From Gammaproteobacteria bacterium (lineage in GTDB: Bacteria; Pseudomonadota; Gammaproteobacteria; Pseudomonadales; Halieaceae), in contig JANSYN010000001.1 in assembly GCA_024742415.1 (NCBI GenBank), positions 248,001 through 312,000 on the forward strand: DNA of 64,000 nucleotides. Direction: 5' to 3'. Below are positions 9,510 through 18,405 of the stretch, piece after piece. Both the position numbers and the translations under genes were made by a program. The number at the start of each line of letters is the position of its first letter. Within the stretch, counting starts at the first letter, position 1. The notes below the pieces were generated by a model. The model was not told the origin of the DNA and searched no databases. It saw nothing but the letters and a program-made list of their open reading frames with translations.

Positions 9510-10601
9510 ATGTCTTTGCGATTCAGGTGGCCGGTTCTGTTGCTGTCGATAACAGGTGCTTCAGCGTTGTTGTTAGTGTTGCTGCTGTGGATCAAACCTG
9601 CTTCGGCACCGCTGCCCCTGGCACCGCCGTCTGCCCCGGAGGCTGCGCACGTGGCCCCGATTGCGCAAAAAACCCTGCCTCGGGCTGCGCTGTCCTCGCT
9701 GGTAGATGCGCAAGAAACCCAGCGGTTACCGCCAGCTGAGTTTTTCGCCGTGCTTCCCGGCACTCTCGTAGATACGCCGCCACCAGCCCCGTTGGCGATG
9801 GATGCGCAGGGCAACCTGGTACTCGACATGCGCCTGCGGCGATTGTTCGAACACTATCTGATGGCTATCGGCGAGGAGCCCCTGGAGCATATTGTGCTGC
9901 GCATACAGCATGCGTTGTCCGCTCAACTGGTTGAGCCTGCGCTTGCCCAGGCCAACGCGCTGCTGGAGTCGTATTTGCAGTACCGCAATCACCTGGGCGA
10001 ACTGAACAATCAGTACACACAGCAGGCCGGCGCGGCTGGCACCAGCGTTGACGCGTGGTATGCGCTCAAGCGTGCCGCGCGTGAATCGCGTTCGGCTTTT
10101 TTTTCAAGCGAGGCAAGCCAGGCATTCTTTGCTCGCGAGGATGCTTACGATGACTATATGCTGGCGCGCGCAAGGGTACTGTCAGACTCGACCCTTGATG
10201 CCGCCGCCCGGCGCGAGCAGCTGCAACTGATCGACCTGGATACCGCACCGGAGCTGGTGCGCTCGCAGCAAGAGGCGACCGCTATCAGTCGTGTTGCACA
10301 GCAGGTGGCACAGCTGCGGGCGACAGGCGCTGATGAATCGGCAGTGTACCGCTACCGGGAACAGACGCTGGGCCCGGCGGCGGCCCAGCGATTGGCGGCG
10401 TTGGATGAACAGCGCAGGGGCTGGCAGGACAGGCTGGCAAGCTACCGTGAGCAGTTGGCTATGATTGAGGCGAGTACCCAGTACCCCGAGGTTGAACGTG
10501 AGCGCATGATTGCACAGTTGCGCAGTGCGCTGTTCACAGAGCGAGAGATCCTGCGCGTCGCAGCACTCGACAGGCAGAGGCAGGGCTCAGTGGCGCCATA
10601 G
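9510..10601 (+). CDS. lifO: Lipase-specific foldase (lipase chaperone)
   Basis: A 363-residue membrane-anchored periplasmic chaperone. An ATG at 9510 directly follows GAGAGGGTG. One N-terminal membrane helix (about residues 8-28) is followed by a Pro/Ala-rich linker. The diagnostic foldase motif Rx1x2FDY(F/C)LSAxGE appears as RRLFEHYLMAIGEEP. Long helical, Gln/Arg/Ala-rich stretches continue to the C-terminus, as in lipase-foldase structures. It would fold the lipase encoded just upstream before type II secretion. The 239-base gap leaves room for a separate promoter. Confidence 0.9.
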   Translation: MSLRFRWPVLLLSITGASALLLVLLLWIKPASAPLPLAPPSAPEAAHVAPIAQKTLPRAALSSLVDAQETQRLPPAEFFAVLPGTLVDTPPPAPLAMDAQGNLVLDMRLRRLFEHYLMAIGEEPLEHIVLRIQHALSAQLVEPALAQANALLESYLQYRNHLGELNNQYTQQAGAAGTSVDAWYALKRAARESRSAFFSSEASQAFFAREDAYDDYMLARARVLSDSTLDAAARREQLQLIDLDTAPELVRSQQEATAISRVAQQVAQLRATGADESAVYRYREQTLGPAAAQRLAALDEQRRGWQDRLASYREQLAMIEASTQYPEVERERMIAQLRSALFTEREILRVAALDRQRQGSVAP

Positions 10602-10728
10602 TGTGCCGCAACCTCGTGAAGGCGGTGCAGTCTGCGCCGCGCAAGTGTAATAACGACCCAGTGAATAAGTGCATCACGGCTGCGATGAACAACCAGGTGC
10701 AGGCCCCGGCATTGATTTCACCCGTGGC

Positions 10729-11235
10729 TCATGCGCCGGCACTGGCCTTGTGGGCCTTGCGCGCAGCATCGCTGACCGGCTCGCCGCTTTCATAATAGAG
10801 CTTCATGCCCAGGGCGACATCGGCAATGGTTTTGTCGACAAAACCCGTCATGCGTTTTTCAAGCCAGGCTCCGAGTGCCCCCCAGGGCAGGGTGAATCCC
10901 ATGCTTGCGGTAAACCGGGTTTGTGCGGGGCTTGCATCATCGATCTGGTAGCGGAACCAGGCTTCTTTAAACGGTGGCGCCGGCTTGTCTCCCTTGTGTA
11001 GCTTGATAATAAATCCGTGCCCCTGTGTCCACTCGGTCACGGTCTCCTGAATATAGCTGTTGGCACTGCGATACACGTAGCGGCTGGCACCGACGCCCTC
11101 GCGTTGCTCGGTAACGATACGGGTATCGACCAAGCCAGGGACATAGTGATGTGCAACAGACAAGTCACGGAGTTTTTCCCAGGCCTGTTCGCGCGGCATG
11201 GCAATGATGACGGTAGAGGACACTTCCTGCGACAT
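10729..11235 (-). CDS. SRPBCC (START-like) family protein
   Basis: A 168-residue protein with the pattern of the SRPBCC/polyketide-cyclase-like fold: an N-terminal strand SSTVIIAMPREQAWEKLRDL, central alternating strands, and a long C-terminal amphipathic helix (WGALGAWLEKRMTGFVDKTI). The family binds hydrophobic ligands in a deep cavity. No catalytic residue can be assigned. It is divergent from the AraC regulator and convergent with the foldase gene. Confidence 0.7.
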   Translation of the reverse strand: MSQEVSSTVIIAMPREQAWEKLRDLSVAHHYVPGLVDTRIVTEQREGVGASRYVYRSANSYIQETVTEWTQGHGFIIKLHKGDKPAPPFKEAWFRYQIDDASPAQTRFTASMGFTLPWGALGAWLEKRMTGFVDKTIADVALGMKLYYESGEPVSDAARKAHKASAGA

Positions 11236-11445
11236 GGTCGGTTACCAGTGAGCATTTGCACACAGTGTAGCACCGGTTGCAGCGCCTGCGCAGGACTGTC
11301 GCCAGGATGACGCGCAACACGCTGTATGGCGTTGCTCAGCGTGGCGTTTGCGTGGTCTTAACCGGCATGGGTATCCATGTTAGCCTTCGGCTGTCAGTGC
11401 TGAACAAGGTGGTGGTCAGGCAGTGGACTTGTCCTGCAAGAGCGT

Positions 11446-12528
11446 ATGAATGAACTGAGCGTAAGCGCGGGAAAATTCCATCGGCTGCTGGATTACATCC
11501 GCAAGATCGACCTGGACGTCGCAGCCATAGCTGCGTCTGTCAATTTACAACCGGAGCGGGTGTTGGCCCTGGATGAGTCAGAGCCTTTGCCGGCGTTGCA
11601 GTATGCCAAGCTGTACAAAGCCGCCGTGGCAGAGATGCAAGAATTCAAGCACCCCATCCCCTGGGGCGCGGGGGTCGGTACTGAAGCCTTTGAGTTTCTG
11701 TGTCGCAGCATGATTACGGCACTGGATCTTGGCGAGGCGTTGGCGATTGCCGAGCGTTTTGATCACCTGCTGTACCCCATGATCGGCTACAACATGCGTT
11801 TGCTCCAGGACGAGGGCTCGGATATCGTTCGACTGAGCTATCGCATCAACCTCAAGGAGGAGGGCTCGATACTCGCGCCCAGCCACTGGGATCGCTCGGG
11901 CTATCAGGAGACCGTTGCGCGCGCCTCCGGCCTTGAGGTTTGGTACGCCTTGTGCGGCTGGCTAACTGGGCGACCGATGAAACTGGTCGAGGCCAATATC
12001 GCGGCGCCGTTTCTCAACCACGCCTATGCCGACAGCATGAGCGGTTTGTTTCAGTGTCCGGTGCACTTTGACGCCGCGGAAAACACACTGGTTTTTCAGC
12101 GCGCCATGCTGGACAGACGCCTGGTGCACACGCGTGAATCCCTGCTGGAGTTCCTCGACAGCAGTATCTATCACCTCATTGCCGTGGACAGGCGTCGCTC
12201 CAGCACCAGTGCGGCGATCAAATCACTGATCGCGATTGATCTGGAGCGTGGCTTGCCGTCATTCACCTCGGTCGCACACAGCCTGCATATGTCTGAATCC
12301 AGCTTGCGCAGGCGCCTGCAAAAGGAAGATACCAGCTACCAGTCGCTGAAGGATGAGGTGCGCTGCGAAGTGGCAATAGACCGCCTGCTCAACTACAACG
12401 CCAAGGTCGCGGACATCGCGGATTACCTGGGCTTTACCGAGCCCAGTTCCTTTGTGCGCTCGTTCAAGAGCTGGACCGGTGAAACACCCAAGAGCTACAA
12501 GGACAGAATGCAGTCCATGGGCGTTTAG
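11446..12528 (+). CDS. AraC-family transcriptional regulator
   Basis: A 360-residue regulator. The long N-terminal part (about residues 1-200, with LCRSMITALDLGEALAIAERF) matches the arabinose-binding-like sensor region found in OruR/CdhR-type AraC proteins. The C-terminal 100 residues hold the double helix-turn-helix: SVAHSLHMSESSLRRRLQ and then VADIADYLGFTEPSSFVRSF ending in TGETPKSYK. It probably senses a small hydrophobic or amino-acid-like effector. Likely targets are neighbours such as the SRPBCC gene transcribed away from it, but no operator is evident. Confidence 0.9.
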   Translation: MNELSVSAGKFHRLLDYIRKIDLDVAAIAASVNLQPERVLALDESEPLPALQYAKLYKAAVAEMQEFKHPIPWGAGVGTEAFEFLCRSMITALDLGEALAIAERFDHLLYPMIGYNMRLLQDEGSDIVRLSYRINLKEEGSILAPSHWDRSGYQETVARASGLEVWYALCGWLTGRPMKLVEANIAAPFLNHAYADSMSGLFQCPVHFDAAENTLVFQRAMLDRRLVHTRESLLEFLDSSIYHLIAVDRRRSSTSAAIKSLIAIDLERGLPSFTSVAHSLHMSESSLRRRLQKEDTSYQSLKDEVRCEVAIDRLLNYNAKVADIADYLGFTEPSSFVRSFKSWTGETPKSYKDRMQSMGV

Positions 12529-12560
12529 CGCCCAGTGTGTGCCACCTGCCTTGGTGGAGG

Positions 12561-13148
12561 CTAGGAAGGCGGGTTGTCCCCGGCACCGGCCTCTTCCTTG
12601 AGGCGAATCGGGCCAAACTGTTCCGGGAACTTGCCGCGCATGCCCGCATAGAAATCGCGGAAGTACTGCATGTCATCGATGACGTTGCCACTGAGAGTCA
12701 GCGGTGGGCCAAAGCCTCCGCGTTTCTGGCCGAAGTCCAGAAAAGACGGCACGATAGGGACTTTTGCCTGCCGCGCAATGTGGTAGAAGCCGGATTTCCA
12801 GTGCTCAGCAAAGGCACGGGTGCCTTCGGTGGGTACAACCAGTACCATGTCAGCGCCGTCGCGAAATGCTTCCACCATGATGGCAACGATGTTCTGGTTT
12901 TTGTGGCGCACGATGGGCATGCCGCCCATGGCACGCATGAACCAGCCCATGGGTGGGTAGAACAGCGTATGTTTTGCCATCCAGGTCACGGGAATATCAA
13001 ACGCCGCTGCAAACAGCAGCATCATCGGAAAATCCCAGTTGGAGGTATGCGGGGCCGCGATCAGGACATACTGCGGAAGTTCAGGGCGGCTGCCTTCCAG
13101 GCGCCAGCCCAAGCGGCGCAATAACCATTGCGCGAACCGTTTTTTCAT
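12561..13148 (-). CDS. 1-acyl-sn-glycerol-3-phosphate acyltransferase-like protein
   Basis: A 195-residue acyltransferase of the PlsC superfamily. The ATG at 13148 is chosen because the segment before it looks unlike protein. Motif I, HTSNWD (His34-x4-Asp39), and motif III, PTEGTR, are both visible, with the substrate region MGGMPIVRHKNQN between them. The family moves an acyl chain from acyl-CoA or acyl-ACP to a lysophospholipid or similar alcohol. It is shorter than typical PlsC and has only one weak hydrophobic segment. Confidence 0.8.
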   Translation of the reverse strand: MKKRFAQWLLRRLGWRLEGSRPELPQYVLIAAPHTSNWDFPMMLLFAAAFDIPVTWMAKHTLFYPPMGWFMRAMGGMPIVRHKNQNIVAIMVEAFRDGADMVLVVPTEGTRAFAEHWKSGFYHIARQAKVPIVPSFLDFGQKRGGFGPPLTLSGNVIDDMQYFRDFYAGMRGKFPEQFGPIRLKEEAGAGDNPPS

Positions 13149-13288
13149 AGCGAGTTCTTGGAGGAATGCGTTCGCCAGCATACAGGGGAACCATGGAATT
13201 GCCAGCAAATTTTGGCAGTGGGCGCCTTTCATCGTGCGCGTAGCGGTGCTTATAATCCGCTGCAGTTTACTAACCCGGGAGTCATCGC

Positions 13289-14110
13289 GTGGAGAATTTT
13301 AATAACGGTATTATTGTCGTCACAGGCGGCGCCAGCGGCATTGGGGAGGCCACCGTGCGAGCCCTAGTTACTCGCGGTGCCCGCGTTGTGATCGCGGACT
13401 TGCAGCAGGAGCAGGGTGAGGCACTGGTTGCGCAGTTGGGTAGCCAGACGACGTTCGTGCGCACCGACGTCACCTGCGAGGCAGATATACAAGCGGCGAT
13501 AGCCTGTGCCACGCATACCTTCGGTGGTTTGACCGGTATGGTGAACAACGCTGGCATCGTAGGCGCGGTCGGCTCAATCATGGAAACCAGCGCCGAGGCC
13601 TTTGACAAGACCATGGCAATACTGTCCAGGGGTGTGTTCCTGGGGATCAAGCACGCAGCGCGCGCCATGCGCGAGGGTGACGGTGGTGCCATTGTGTCCC
13701 TGGCCAGCACCGCCGGCGTGATGGGAGGACTCGGCCCGCATGTGTATACCATGGCCAAACATGGCGTGGTTGGCATTACCAAATCGGCCGCTGCGGAGTT
13801 GGCTCCGCTGGGTATTCGCGTCAACGCGGTTGCGCCTGGCGGTACGGTGACGCCGATGACCAATGCCCTGGGCGATGGTGATCTCGAGGCGCTGACGCAG
13901 AGTATTGCGGCGGGCTCACCACTGGGTATCCCGTGTATGCCTGAAGACATAGCCGATGGCATCGTGTTTCTGCTGGGCGAACACTCGCGGCAGATCACAG
14001 GCCATACCCTGGTCATTGATGCCGGTGCCACGACTGGCGGCCAGCAGACGCCATTTTTCTCACAGCAAGCCGCCACCTTGCTGCATGCGGGCAAGCGTGA
14101 GGCGGGATAA
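13289..14110 (+). CDS. Short-chain dehydrogenase/reductase (SDR)
   Basis: A 273-residue SDR starting with GTG at 13289, with GGGAG upstream. Seen: TGGASGIGEA cofactor loop, VIADLQQ (acidic, so NAD is likely), VNNAGI, LASTAG with the catalytic Ser, YTMAK, and IDAGATTGG. About 20 extra residues with no known role follow the fold (FFSQQAATLLHAGKREAG). It precedes a TonB receptor on the same strand with a 187-base gap. Confidence 0.88.
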   Translation: MENFNNGIIVVTGGASGIGEATVRALVTRGARVVIADLQQEQGEALVAQLGSQTTFVRTDVTCEADIQAAIACATHTFGGLTGMVNNAGIVGAVGSIMETSAEAFDKTMAILSRGVFLGIKHAARAMREGDGGAIVSLASTAGVMGGLGPHVYTMAKHGVVGITKSAAAELAPLGIRVNAVAPGGTVTPMTNALGDGDLEALTQSIAAGSPLGIPCMPEDIADGIVFLLGEHSRQITGHTLVIDAGATTGGQQTPFFSQQAATLLHAGKREAG

Positions 14111-14297
14111 ACCGCCAGCGGCGCCAAATGAGCCGGTTTGGGCACTTGCAATTGCCGGCGGCGGGTGGGAATAATAGGGCGCAAGCAAGTGAAGACTGTT
14201 TTTTTGCCGGTAGTGTTTCCGGTAAGCGTTATGTGTCGCCGGGCACACTGCCAATAACTATAAATCCGCCAATGAGCGGCAATGGCAGGAGCGTCCC

Positions 14298-16592
14298 ATG
14301 AAAGCAATAGCACCCCTGGTTTGTGTATTTCCCCGTCTTACCCTCGCCGTTGCGGTGACCGCCGCAACCTCTGCCATGCTGCCCTCGATGGCCACTGGCG
14401 CTGAACTCGAAGAAGTGATTGTGTCGGCTCGTAAAATGGATGAGTCCATGCAGGATGTCTCCGTTGCCGTGTCGGCGTTTTCCGGCGAGCAAATCGACAA
14501 GATGATCATGCGCGACGTGCGCGAAATCGAGGGCATGGTGCCCAACCTTGTGATCGACTCGGTAGCGGTGTCGCCTGCCGGTGCTTCGATTTATATTCGC
14601 GGCGTGGGTACGCAGGAAGTGGAGCGTTCCTTTGATCCGGCCGTGGGCGTTGTCATCGATGGCGTACCGCTGTCTTTCGTCAACGGTTCGATGCGTAACG
14701 CGTTTGATTTTCAGTCCATCGAGGTTCTGCGCGGGCCGCAGGGCACGCTTTTTGGTCGCAATACCACTGGCGGCGTGATTAACATCACCCGCACCCTGCC
14801 CACCGGCGAACTGGGTGCGCGCTATGAGCTCACCACGGGAACCGATGATCTGCTCGATGCCAAGGCGGTGGTGAATTTCCCTCTGGGCGACATGTTTGCC
14901 GGCAAGCTGGGCTTTGCAGTACAGCAAGATGGCAGCGATCGAAGCAACGTGATCACCGGTGAGGAAGTGGGCAACGCGGACAACCAGGAGTTCAACGCCA
15001 CGCTGCTGTTTCGGCCCAACGATGACTTTGACATGTTGTTTACCTACGTCAATTACCAGGATCAGAATGACGGCGTACCGCTGTCCAACCGCGCGTCACT
15101 GAACACGGACAACCCGGTGAATTCAGAGCCGGATATCGTCTGCACCTTTGGCTTTTGTGATGAGCCGGGCAAGGATTTGCGCGTGTTTGAACAAGACTTC
15201 TACTCGCGTGATCTGGATTTCGAATGGGATTCCTACACGCTCAGTTCCAACTATGACGCTGGCATAGGCACCGTGACTGCGATTTTTGGATTCCAGGAAA
15301 CCGACGAATTCGTGCCGACGGATTTTGACTCAACCCCGCTCAATACCTTCCACGTGTTACGCGAGCAGCAGTCTGAGCAGACCACCGCAGAGGTGCGCTT
15401 TGCCTCCGGTGACGAACTTAACGAGAGCTGGCGTTTCGTAGCGGGGCTGTTCTGGGTTGAAGATGATTACCAACTCGACCAGAAAACCTCGATCACGGCC
15501 GCGCTGGGGCCAGAGGCGGCTCTTTTCCAGAACCCATTCGCGGATCACAGTCGTGAAGCCTGGGCGATTTTTGGTGAAGCGCACATCGACCTGACAGAGA
15601 AGTTCATGCTGATACTGGGCGGTCGCTACACCGAGGAGGACAAAGACTACAGTGGCTCTATCGCCTTTGGTGGTGGCTCGGCAAATGGCCTGCCAGGCTA
15701 CGTGCCCGACAGTACAGTGGATGATTTCTTTATCTTTGGCCAGCCAATATGGGTGCCGATCGATGCGGCTTCCGGGTCTGAATCCTGGGATGAGTTTACG
15801 CCCAAGGTTGGCCTGGATTATCGCATCAATGATGACGTGCTGACCTACATCGCCTACTCGGAAGGTTTCCGTTCCGGTGGCTTTAATGGCCGCAACCAGA
15901 ACCTGAGCAATATCGGGCCGTTTGATCCCGAGTTTGTTGAAAACTGGGAACTGGGCATGAAGGGCGACTTCCTCGACAGAACGCTGCGCCTGAATGTCGC
16001 GGCTTTCGTCAATACCTATGAGGACAAGCAGGAAGAGATTATCGAACCAGACGGGTTTGGTGGCTCCAATACGGTGGTGCGCAATGCCTCAACGGTTGAC
16101 CTGTTCGGTATTGAGGCAGAGGCCACCTGGGTGGCGAATGAGAATCTCGTGTTCAATGCCAACCTGGGCTACCTGGATGCGCAGTACGACGAGTTTACCG
16201 CCGACATCAACGGCGACGGAATGATCACCGACAATTCTGACCTGGAACTGCGTCGCGTGCCGGAGTGGACGGGGGGTGTTAACGGTACCTACACGGTGCA
16301 GGTGGGGCCGGGAGAACTCAGTTTCTTTGGCAGCTACCGCTACACGGACGAGTACTGGGTAGAGGTGCGCAATGATCCGCGCGGTCTGGTGCAGGATCGT
16401 GGTGTACTCGATGCCACTATCGCCTATGAGTGGGAGTGGTCTGAGGGCAGGAATGTGCGCGTGGCCCTGTGGGGACGCGACATGACCGACGAAGTCGATT
16501 ACAGCTCTGCGGTGATTGTGCCGGGCACGATTGCGTTTTCCGGGGTGTCGGGTGGCGAGCAGTATGGCTTGCGGGTTAGCGGCAACTTCTAG
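14298..16592 (+). CDS. TonB-dependent outer-membrane receptor
   Basis: A 764-residue receptor. A signal peptide (residues 1-34, ending MATGA) is followed by a TonB-box-like ELEEVIVSARK. The plug domain contains VEVLRGPQGTLFGRN-type residues (seen as IEVLRGPQGTLFGRNT). The C-terminal beta-barrel has strands rich in alternating aromatic residues and finishes in GLRVSGNF with a terminal Phe. It imports a scarce or bulky ligand using TonB energy. The sequence style is that of gammaproteobacterial receptors for hydrophobic compounds rather than classical siderophore receptors, but the ligand is unknown. A strong terminator follows. Confidence 0.92.
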   Translation: MKAIAPLVCVFPRLTLAVAVTAATSAMLPSMATGAELEEVIVSARKMDESMQDVSVAVSAFSGEQIDKMIMRDVREIEGMVPNLVIDSVAVSPAGASIYIRGVGTQEVERSFDPAVGVVIDGVPLSFVNGSMRNAFDFQSIEVLRGPQGTLFGRNTTGGVINITRTLPTGELGARYELTTGTDDLLDAKAVVNFPLGDMFAGKLGFAVQQDGSDRSNVITGEEVGNADNQEFNATLLFRPNDDFDMLFTYVNYQDQNDGVPLSNRASLNTDNPVNSEPDIVCTFGFCDEPGKDLRVFEQDFYSRDLDFEWDSYTLSSNYDAGIGTVTAIFGFQETDEFVPTDFDSTPLNTFHVLREQQSEQTTAEVRFASGDELNESWRFVAGLFWVEDDYQLDQKTSITAALGPEAALFQNPFADHSREAWAIFGEAHIDLTEKFMLILGGRYTEEDKDYSGSIAFGGGSANGLPGYVPDSTVDDFFIFGQPIWVPIDAASGSESWDEFTPKVGLDYRINDDVLTYIAYSEGFRSGGFNGRNQNLSNIGPFDPEFVENWELGMKGDFLDRTLRLNVAAFVNTYEDKQEEIIEPDGFGGSNTVVRNASTVDLFGIEAEATWVANENLVFNANLGYLDAQYDEFTADINGDGMITDNSDLELRRVPEWTGGVNGTYTVQVGPGELSFFGSYRYTDEYWVEVRNDPRGLVQDRGVLDATIAYEWEWSEGRNVRVALWGRDMTDEVDYSSAVIVPGTIAFSGVSGGEQYGLRVSGNF

Positions 16593-16613
16593 GTTGGGTT
16601 TGTGGGTTCATTG

Positions 16614-16640
16614 AAAGGGGCTTCGGCCCCTTTTCTGTTT
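16614..16640 (+). terminator. Rho-independent terminator after the TonB receptor
   Basis: A perfect eight-base stem, AAAGGGGC paired with GCCCCTTT, closes a TTCG tetraloop and runs into TTTTCTGTTT. It begins 22 bases after the receptor stop. This is the clearest intrinsic terminator in the window. Confidence 0.93.
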
Positions 16641-16781
16641 GGCCCAGGTGCTGGCGGGGTGCGCCTGCGTTGCGGCCTGCCAGCCAGCGTGCCGTGCGGC
16701 TCAAAGGGCTGAGATAGTCGCCTCCCGACACGCTGGCTGACGGGGATTTGTCGTGGTTAAGGCAGGTGGTTTTGGGTTCGT

Positions 16782-16808
16782 AAAACAAACAAGGTTGACT
16801 GCTTTTTT
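16782..16808. promoter_or_regulatory. Shared operator-like palindrome, copy A, over a -35 box
   Basis: A-rich arm AAAACAAACAA, six bases GGTTGA, then CTG and a T-rich arm. The left core triplet is CAA instead of CAG. TTGACT at 16795-16800 plus TATGGT at 16818-16823, 17 bp apart, make a plausible sigma-70 promoter for the Rieske oxygenase at 16996. A bound repressor would cover the -35 box. Confidence 0.7.
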
Positions 16809-16995
16809 GTGTGGGGCTATGGTGTGCGTTGGAAGTGGCTTTGCACGGTTTCGGGCACCTGGAAATTTGCGGATACCGGTGCGTCTGTGGATCGGCTTTG
16901 CAGGTAGGCTGCGAGCGTGCCTGGCGTGGTTATCTGCGGTCGGTTGATGGGGCGTTACACGGTGTTTTTTGCAGTACATGACTATAGGTTCGGGT

Positions 16996-18378
16996 ATGAA
17001 TGACAAGATTCGGTTGACTCCAGAGCAGATCGCGGCGCGTGATCCGTCCTATTCGTTTCAGGAACTGCTCGACCGTGAGTGTGTGCCGGTGCCTGATGCG
17101 CTGCGTGAAAGCACTGAAACCTATCTTGGGTCTGAGGATCTGGCGATTGAGCGTTGGACATCGCAGGCATTTTTTGACCGTGAGGTAGACAAGGTCTGGC
17201 GCAAGACCTGGCAGATGGTCTGTCGGGAGTCGCAGTTGCGAAACGCCGGTGATTATTTTGTGTATGACATTGTCAATGATTCGATTGTGTTGACGCGTAC
17301 GCAGTCTGGTGAGTTGCGCGCCTACCATAACTCCTGCCTGCATCGCGGGCGTGTGCTCAAGCGTGGCACGGGCAACTCACCTGAATTGCGCTGTCCTTTT
17401 CACGGCTGGTCATGGAACCTGGAGGGGGACTTCCAGGGCGCGCCCTGCCAGTGGGATTTTCCACATGTGCAGGAAGAGAACTTCAAGCTGCCGCAGGTGA
17501 AAATCGACACCTGGGACGGCTGGGTATTTATCAACATGGACGAGAATGCGCCTGCGCTGAAAGCGTATATGGGCATCATTCCGGAGCATTTTCCGCAGTG
17601 GAAGCACGGCCAGCGCTATGTGTCTGCCCATGTTGAAAAGGTGATTGCCGCCAACTGGAAGACAGTGCTGGAGGCGTTTATTGAGTCCTATCATGCGATC
17701 GCCACGCATCCGCAGTTGCTGGCTTTTCAGGCGATCGACAATTCGCAGTACGACGTTTGGGGTGATCATGTCAGTCGCACGATAACACCGTATGGGGTGC
17801 CTAACCCCAGCGATGCGCACCGGTTTAGCGAGCAGGACTCCATGGATGACATGATGAAACTTGCCGGTAGCGAAGAGCGCCCACAGGTGGCGCCAGGCAA
17901 GACGGCGCGCGAGGTCCTGGCTGAAATCAGCCTGCCCACGGTGAGTGAACAGGCCGGTGAGGAGTTTACCGAGCGCGCAACGATGTCGGAGCTGATGGAT
18001 TCCACGCTGTATCTGCTGTTTCCGAACTTTGCGCCATGGGCGGGACACGGCACGGTGATCACCTATCGCCACAGGCCCAACGGCGATGATGTGAACAGCT
18101 CGATCATGGATATTTACCTGTTAACGCGATACCCCGAGGGAACCGAGCCGCCCAAGGATGCAGCGACGTTCCGCCTGGGGATTGATGAGCCGTTCAAGGA
18201 TGCCGCGGAGGTGCTGGGTGCCGGGCTGGCCAATGTGTTTGACCAGGACGGGGCCAATTTGCCGCAGGTACAAAAAGGGATGCGCGCCTCGAAGAAAGGC
18301 GCGGTCACGCTGGCAAACTATCAGGAGGTGCGCATTCGCCACTTTCACCAAACGCTGGACAAGTACCTCAACGCCTGA
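16996..18378 (+). CDS. Rieske non-heme iron oxygenase, large (alpha) subunit
   Basis: A 460-residue ring-hydroxylating-type oxygenase. ATG 16996 is preferred; in-frame ATGs lie 18 and 27 bases upstream. The Rieske [2Fe-2S] ligands are Cys114/His116 (CLHRG) and Cys133/His136 (CPFHGW). The mononuclear iron site has His233 and His238 in ESYHAIATH, with a late carboxylate probably in VFDQDGANL. The protein shares its layout with the oxygenase at 28450. No reductase or ferredoxin is adjacent; the ferredoxin at 29850 might serve both. It would hydroxylate or demethylate an aromatic or alicyclic substrate in the cytosol. Confidence 0.92.
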   Translation: MNDKIRLTPEQIAARDPSYSFQELLDRECVPVPDALRESTETYLGSEDLAIERWTSQAFFDREVDKVWRKTWQMVCRESQLRNAGDYFVYDIVNDSIVLTRTQSGELRAYHNSCLHRGRVLKRGTGNSPELRCPFHGWSWNLEGDFQGAPCQWDFPHVQEENFKLPQVKIDTWDGWVFINMDENAPALKAYMGIIPEHFPQWKHGQRYVSAHVEKVIAANWKTVLEAFIESYHAIATHPQLLAFQAIDNSQYDVWGDHVSRTITPYGVPNPSDAHRFSEQDSMDDMMKLAGSEERPQVAPGKTAREVLAEISLPTVSEQAGEEFTERATMSELMDSTLYLLFPNFAPWAGHGTVITYRHRPNGDDVNSSIMDIYLLTRYPEGTEPPKDAATFRLGIDEPFKDAAEVLGAGLANVFDQDGANLPQVQKGMRASKKGAVTLANYQEVRIRHFHQTLDKYLNA

Positions 18379-18405
18379 GCCTTCGCCAGCCGCCGGGCCG
18401 GGTTG

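Noticed and set aside
12542-12557. Small CCACC/GGTGG hairpin between the convergent AraC and acyltransferase genes
   Set aside because: A five-base stem without a U-run is too weak to call a terminator.
14186-14205. GACTGTTTTTTT upstream of the TonB receptor at 14298 as a ninth shared-operator site
   Set aside because: Only the right arm matches; the left arm keeps too few positions and the CAG triplet is missing.
13282-14313. Minus-strand open frame of over 340 codons opposite an SDR
   Set aside because: The plus strand has all SDR motifs and a ribosome site; the minus frame has a biased, motif-free composition.
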